A stretch of 33,914 nucleotides of DNA from a virus, in IMG/VR virus record IMGVR_UViG_3300045912_000395, positions 1 through 33,914 of that record; one strand, given 5' to 3'. Below, piece after piece: positions 31,972 to 33,914 of the stretch. The position numbers and the translations under genes were made by a program. The notes beneath the pieces were generated by a model. That model worked only from the letters and a program-made list of their open reading frames with translations. It was not told where the DNA came from and did not search any database. Within the stretch, counting starts at the first letter, position 1. Every line of letters begins with the position of its first letter.

Positions 31972-32078
31972 CTCGCACCCCCTTCGCTCCGGGCCTGACC
32001 CTGCATCCATTCGTCGATCCAGCCCAGGGTGATCTGCGCCACCTGCGACTCGTCCGGGGTATCGCTCCTCAATCCCAT
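31968..32078 (-). CDS. Small hypothetical protein (36 aa)
   Basis: ATG 32078 has GGAGG 8 bases upstream, and its TGA overlaps the nuclease ATG (ATGA). Sequence runs MGLRSDTPDESQVAQITLGW... and ends in a helix-like IDEWMQGQARSEGG. No family recognised. The strong ribosome site and coupling support expression. Confidence 0.5.
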   Translation of the reverse strand: MGLRSDTPDESQVAQITLGWIDEWMQGQARSEGGAR

Positions 32079-32215
32079 AGCTCGTCCTCCCAGCGTCTCG
32101 TCGGATCATCGGGGCCGGGACGCCATGCCAGACTCATCAGCCACGCCGCCAGCAACGCCACCGCAACGATTGGCAGCAGCACCAGAGTCAGAGTCGCGCC
32201 AAGCAGGTTTCGCAT
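32069..32215 (-). CDS. Small single-pass membrane protein (48 aa)
   Basis: ATG 32215 with GAGG about 6 bases upstream. One long hydrophobic helix from residue 4 to 30 (LLGATLTLVLLPIVAVALLA...), then a charged tail RPGPDDPTRRWEDEL. It overlaps the 36-codon gene by 10 bases. Early-region membrane peptides of this kind sometimes affect the host envelope or superinfection; not determinable here. Confidence 0.6.
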   Translation of the reverse strand: MRNLLGATLTLVLLPIVAVALLAAWLMSLAWRPGPDDPTRRWEDELWD

Positions 32216-32298
32216 CGATGCCTCGATCCCCAATAACCCGGCGCGGGCGACACTTCGCTACCGCACCGCGCCGGGCCGGAGAAGGAGTCAACGTTCAT
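32188..32298 (-). CDS. Possible small CxxC peptide (36 aa)
   Basis: A coupled frame: ATG 32298 overlaps the stop of the upstream gene (ATGA), running to TGA at 32188-32190. The product has CETC near its end. It overlaps the membrane-peptide gene by 28 bases and could be fortuitous. The alternative is that 32216-32294 is only a spacer. Confidence 0.3.
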   Translation of the reverse strand: MNVDSFSGPARCGSEVSPAPGYWGSRHRCETCLARL

Positions 32299-32618
32299 TC
32301 GGGCTCGAACCGATCAGGCCGATCCAAGTCCATCCGTGCCCCGGCGTCAGCGAGTTCGGCTAGCGTCTGCACGCCGCCCTCACCTATAGCCTCGATCAGT
32401 ACAGTGGATGATTTCCGCGAGATGGCGTGCTGATGCACGCCGAGAATCTCGACCGAGTCCATCACGCGCGAGGCCAGCCTCAGCTCCCCGGCTGCCGCGA
32501 GCTGCCGTGACGCCGCTTCTGCGGCGTTTCGGGCTCGCTGCAGTTCCTGCTGCGCGAGCCAGAGCGGGTCGGAGACCCGTCGCATGACCAGCGACTCGAA
32601 TGTTCCGCTGCGGATCAT
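32295..32618 (-). CDS. Hypothetical helical early protein
   Basis: 107 residues from ATG 32618 (ATGA overlap with the gene before it). Residues 17-52 form a long Ala/Gln/Arg helix (LWLAQQELQRARNAAEAASRQLAAAGE), followed by ISRKSSTVLIEAIGEGGVQTLAELADAG. Family not recognised. Second gene of the leftward early operon; the C-terminus is acidic (DLDRPDRFEPE). Confidence 0.55.
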   Translation of the reverse strand: MIRSGTFESLVMRRVSDPLWLAQQELQRARNAAEAASRQLAAAGELRLASRVMDSVEILGVHQHAISRKSSTVLIEAIGEGGVQTLAELADAGARMDLDRPDRFEPE

Positions 32619-32842
32619 GGTTGCTCCTGCGGTAGGCTTCCCTCGGCCCCATCTTCCGGGCCTGTGACCGAGGGAAGCACAGTGGTTGCCGGCACGCCCA
32701 ACTGACCGAGCCGGTCGTCGAGCAGACGATAGACGGTCTTCGCGAGCGTTGCGTCGCCGATCGATCGCTGAACTCGCTCGCACCGCCTCAGCGTGACGTT
32801 GTCAGTGATGCTCACGCGGGCAACTTTCTTTGAAGTCCTCAT
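32615..32842 (-). CDS. Ribbon-helix-helix-like small DNA-binding protein
   Basis: 75 residues. A basic start (MRTSKKVARVSIT), where KVARVSI could be the beta ribbon, then two helices (TLRRCERVQRSIG and LAKTVYRLLDDRLGQL), as in Arc/CopG-type dimers. It is the first gene transcribed leftward, divergent from the repressor, the position of a Cro-like or early regulator. No clear ribosome site precedes ATG 32842. The fold call is by eye and needs testing. Confidence 0.5.
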   Translation of the reverse strand: MRTSKKVARVSITDNVTLRRCERVQRSIGDATLAKTVYRLLDDRLGQLGVPATTVLPSVTGPEDGAEGSLPQEQP

Positions 32843-32956
32843 GGCGGCACTGATTTACTAAAAAGTTCGGACAAAGCAACCAAAAAGTAACAGCAAAATT
32901 GCAAATTTGATACAACTCTGTTGCCAGCAAAGACTTATGGACGCAATATTTTTGTC
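32843..32956. promoter_or_regulatory. Divergent AT-rich operator/promoter region of the lysis-lysogeny switch
   Basis: About 114 bases far richer in A/T than the rest of the window. Rightward: TTGCCA (32921-32926), 18-base spacer, AATATT (32945-32950), which would start RNA near 32957. Repeats: AAAAAGT at 32860 and 32882 (22-base period) and palindrome CAAATTTG at 32902-32909, plausible operators. Leftward promoter not pinned down. A tiny ATG...TGA frame of seven codons (32937-32960) ends on the repressor GTG. Confidence 0.55.
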
Positions 32957-33598
32957 GTGACACCCGGAAAACGCTTCGCGGACCTACGAGCACGGAAAGG
33001 GAAAACCCAGCGAATGCTGGCCGAACACCTCGGTATCACCGCGCAGACGATCTCCGGGTTTGAGCGAGGAGCGACCAGCAGAATCAGGCAGAAGCAATGG
33101 TCCGAGATTGCAGCGGTTTTCGGCATGACTGTCGAGGAGCTGGAGGCCGCCACATTCGGCGAAGGTGTGCCCGAAAAGCAGTGCGCCGATCCAGTAGTTG
33201 GCTACGAGCCGCTGGAAATCCCGCTCTCCGTCCATGCCAGCAACTGGAGCGACGCACCGAGCAACGACGTCGTCGGAGTGCATCCCTCCAGGCACCAGCT
33301 CGAACGAGGACTCATCCGGGTCCGCGTGTTCGGCGACTGCATGGCCCCGAAATTCCCCGACGGCTGCATCGTCGAGTTCCGCGTCTCGCCACCAGACAGC
33401 GACGCGATCCGCATCGGAGCCTTCGTCTACGTCCAACTCCGCGACGGCCGCAGCACGTTCAAGCGAATCGAGAGCATGACAGGGGACACACTCACACTGC
33501 GACCCCTCGCGCACCGCAGTCAGGCCAAGGACATCATCGCACGAGCAGACGACATCGCGTTCGTCGGGGTCGCGGTCGCCGTCATCACGCCCATCTAG
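32957..33598 (+). CDS. CI/LexA-like repressor with Cys in the S24 nucleophile position
   Basis: 213 residues from GTG 32957 (TTG 32921 would add 12 residues with no ribosome site). HTH at about 17-37 (TQRMLAEHLGITAQTISGFERG). C-terminal S24 domain: FGDCMAPKFPDG, where Cys128 replaces the usual Ser, and Lys169 in STFKRIE keeps the general base. The linker has VVGYEP (Val81-Gly82) rather than the Ala-Gly cleavage pair. It should repress the leftward early promoter and its own region. Whether it self-cleaves is unclear. Confidence 0.85.
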   Translation: MTPGKRFADLRARKGKTQRMLAEHLGITAQTISGFERGATSRIRQKQWSEIAAVFGMTVEELEAATFGEGVPEKQCADPVVGYEPLEIPLSVHASNWSDAPSNDVVGVHPSRHQLERGLIRVRVFGDCMAPKFPDGCIVEFRVSPPDSDAIRIGAFVYVQLRDGRSTFKRIESMTGDTLTLRPLAHRSQAKDIIARADDIAFVGVAVAVITPI

Positions 33599-33607
33599 GA
33601 GACCAAG

Positions 33608-33778
33608 ATGAACACGTTCGAATGGATCGGAGCATCCGGAGCCGTCGCGGCACCCATCCTCTCGCTCCCGCTGTGCCACTGGTACCAGACCGTCACGCCG
33701 TTCCTGGTCGGGATCGTCGCGGCCTGCATCTTCATGCTCGTTTTCGCCGCCGGACGGATGCTGCGCCAGAGGCCGTAG
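33608..33778 (+). CDS. Two-segment membrane protein, co-transcribed with the repressor
   Basis: 56 residues from ATG 33608, 9 bases after the repressor stop, with AGGAGA 7 bases upstream. Two hydrophobic stretches (IGASGAVAAPILSLPLC and FLVGIVAACIFMLVFAA) and a basic end (GRMLRQRP). Genes expressed with a phage repressor in the lysogen are often superinfection-exclusion or host-fitness factors; that is inference from position. Confidence 0.65.
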   Translation: MNTFEWIGASGAVAAPILSLPLCHWYQTVTPFLVGIVAACIFMLVFAAGRMLRQRP

Positions 33779-33807
33779 CTCGCAATCTGCGGGGCGGAGG
33801 AATCCGG

Positions 33808-33891
33808 GTGTCTTCTTGGTCCCTTGGCGCGGAAAAGTGCGCCAGAATGCGAATGGCGCGGCGGCAGGCCGGTTTGCGACGCGAACCATAG
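33808..33891 (+). CDS. Possible small basic peptide (27 aa)
   Basis: GTG 33808 has a good GGAGG at 33796-33800. The peptide has Arg-rich sequence (CARMRMARRQAGLRREP) and a TAG at 33889. It may be an independent product or a leader for the frame running past the right end. Not recognised. Confidence 0.3.
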   Translation: MSSWSLGAEKCARMRMARRQAGLRREP

Positions 33892-33914
33892 TCAAATTCG
33901 GCGATTTTTACCCC
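33837..33914 (+). CDS. Start of the gene seen at the left edge, if circular
   Basis: GTG 33837 begins a frame that runs to the end of the window (ending ...VKFGDFYP). Joined to base 1 it continues in phase as DGSYDAEMSAARL... to 330. The joined protein would be about 135 residues. The true start is uncertain because the ribosome site is weak. The call depends on the ends being joined. Confidence 0.4.
   Translation, partial: MRQNANGAAAGRFATRTIVKFGDFYP

Overview
The window reads as one complete temperate tailed-phage genome (a siphovirus-type head and tail gene set) from a GC-rich bacterium. Planctomycetota is my best guess. The guess rests on the style of the integrase (an N-terminal 'GRYCKWINGRMVYFG' segment and an NCGMYSIDC motif where Arg I is expected) and of the replication protein; no host gene is visible to confirm it. 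The ends look artificial. A complete-looking attP lies in the middle (tRNA-Met 3' half at 28048-28089, with two arm-type repeats on each side), and a coding frame runs off the right end and is open from base 1 to 330 if the ends are joined. The simplest reading is a circular, unintegrated phage genome cut at an arbitrary point.

Layout. Nearly everything is transcribed leftward (minus strand), with stop/start overlaps of the ATGA, GTGA or TGATG type between most genes. From right to left: (i) 32.96-33.9 kb, plus strand: a CI/LexA-like repressor, a two-TM membrane protein and small genes that may continue into 1-330. (ii) 32.84-29.2 kb, minus strand: early genes, namely a ribbon-helix-helix-like protein, small membrane proteins, a RecE-like PD-(D/E)XK exonuclease, a Gp3/RDF-like protein, a DUF551-like protein and an excisionase. 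(iii) 29.35-28.15 kb, plus strand: tyrosine integrase, overlapping xis tail to tail, followed by attP at 28.14-27.93 kb. (iv) 27.9-24.3 kb, minus: replication protein, a Gly-X repeat protein, the tail end of a cytosine-methyltransferase-like gene, an MmcB-like nuclease, a RusA-like resolvase, zinc-binding small proteins and a sigma region-4-like regulator in the position of a late activator. (v) 24.1-20.9 kb: metallophosphoesterase, lipoprotein, tiny membrane protein, GHSLG serine hydrolase, TM/coiled-coil protein and DNA adenine methylase (probable lysis and accessory block). (vi) 20.9-15.5 kb: beta-helix and glycosidase-like receptor-binding genes. (vii) 15.5-8.9 kb: TerS, TerL (lambda gpA type), gpW-like, portal (lambda gpB type), S49 protease, decoration protein and Mu gpT-type major capsid protein. 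(viii) 8.8-4.3 kb: a glycosyltransferase-like insert, head-tail joining proteins, tail tube, tail chaperones with a -1 frameshift site, and tape measure. (ix) 4.3-0.4 kb: distal tail and fibre proteins, ending in an intrinsic terminator at 361-387.

How it works together. The repressor and the leftward early transcript diverge from an AT-rich island at 32843-32956. The early transcript would run through recE-like, rdf-like and xis, antisense through int, then across attP into replication and late genes. Because attP lies inside this transcription unit, integration would cut the lytic programme in two, and excision would rejoin it. Packaging and capsid genes are mosaic (lambda-type terminase and portal, Mu-type capsid protein).
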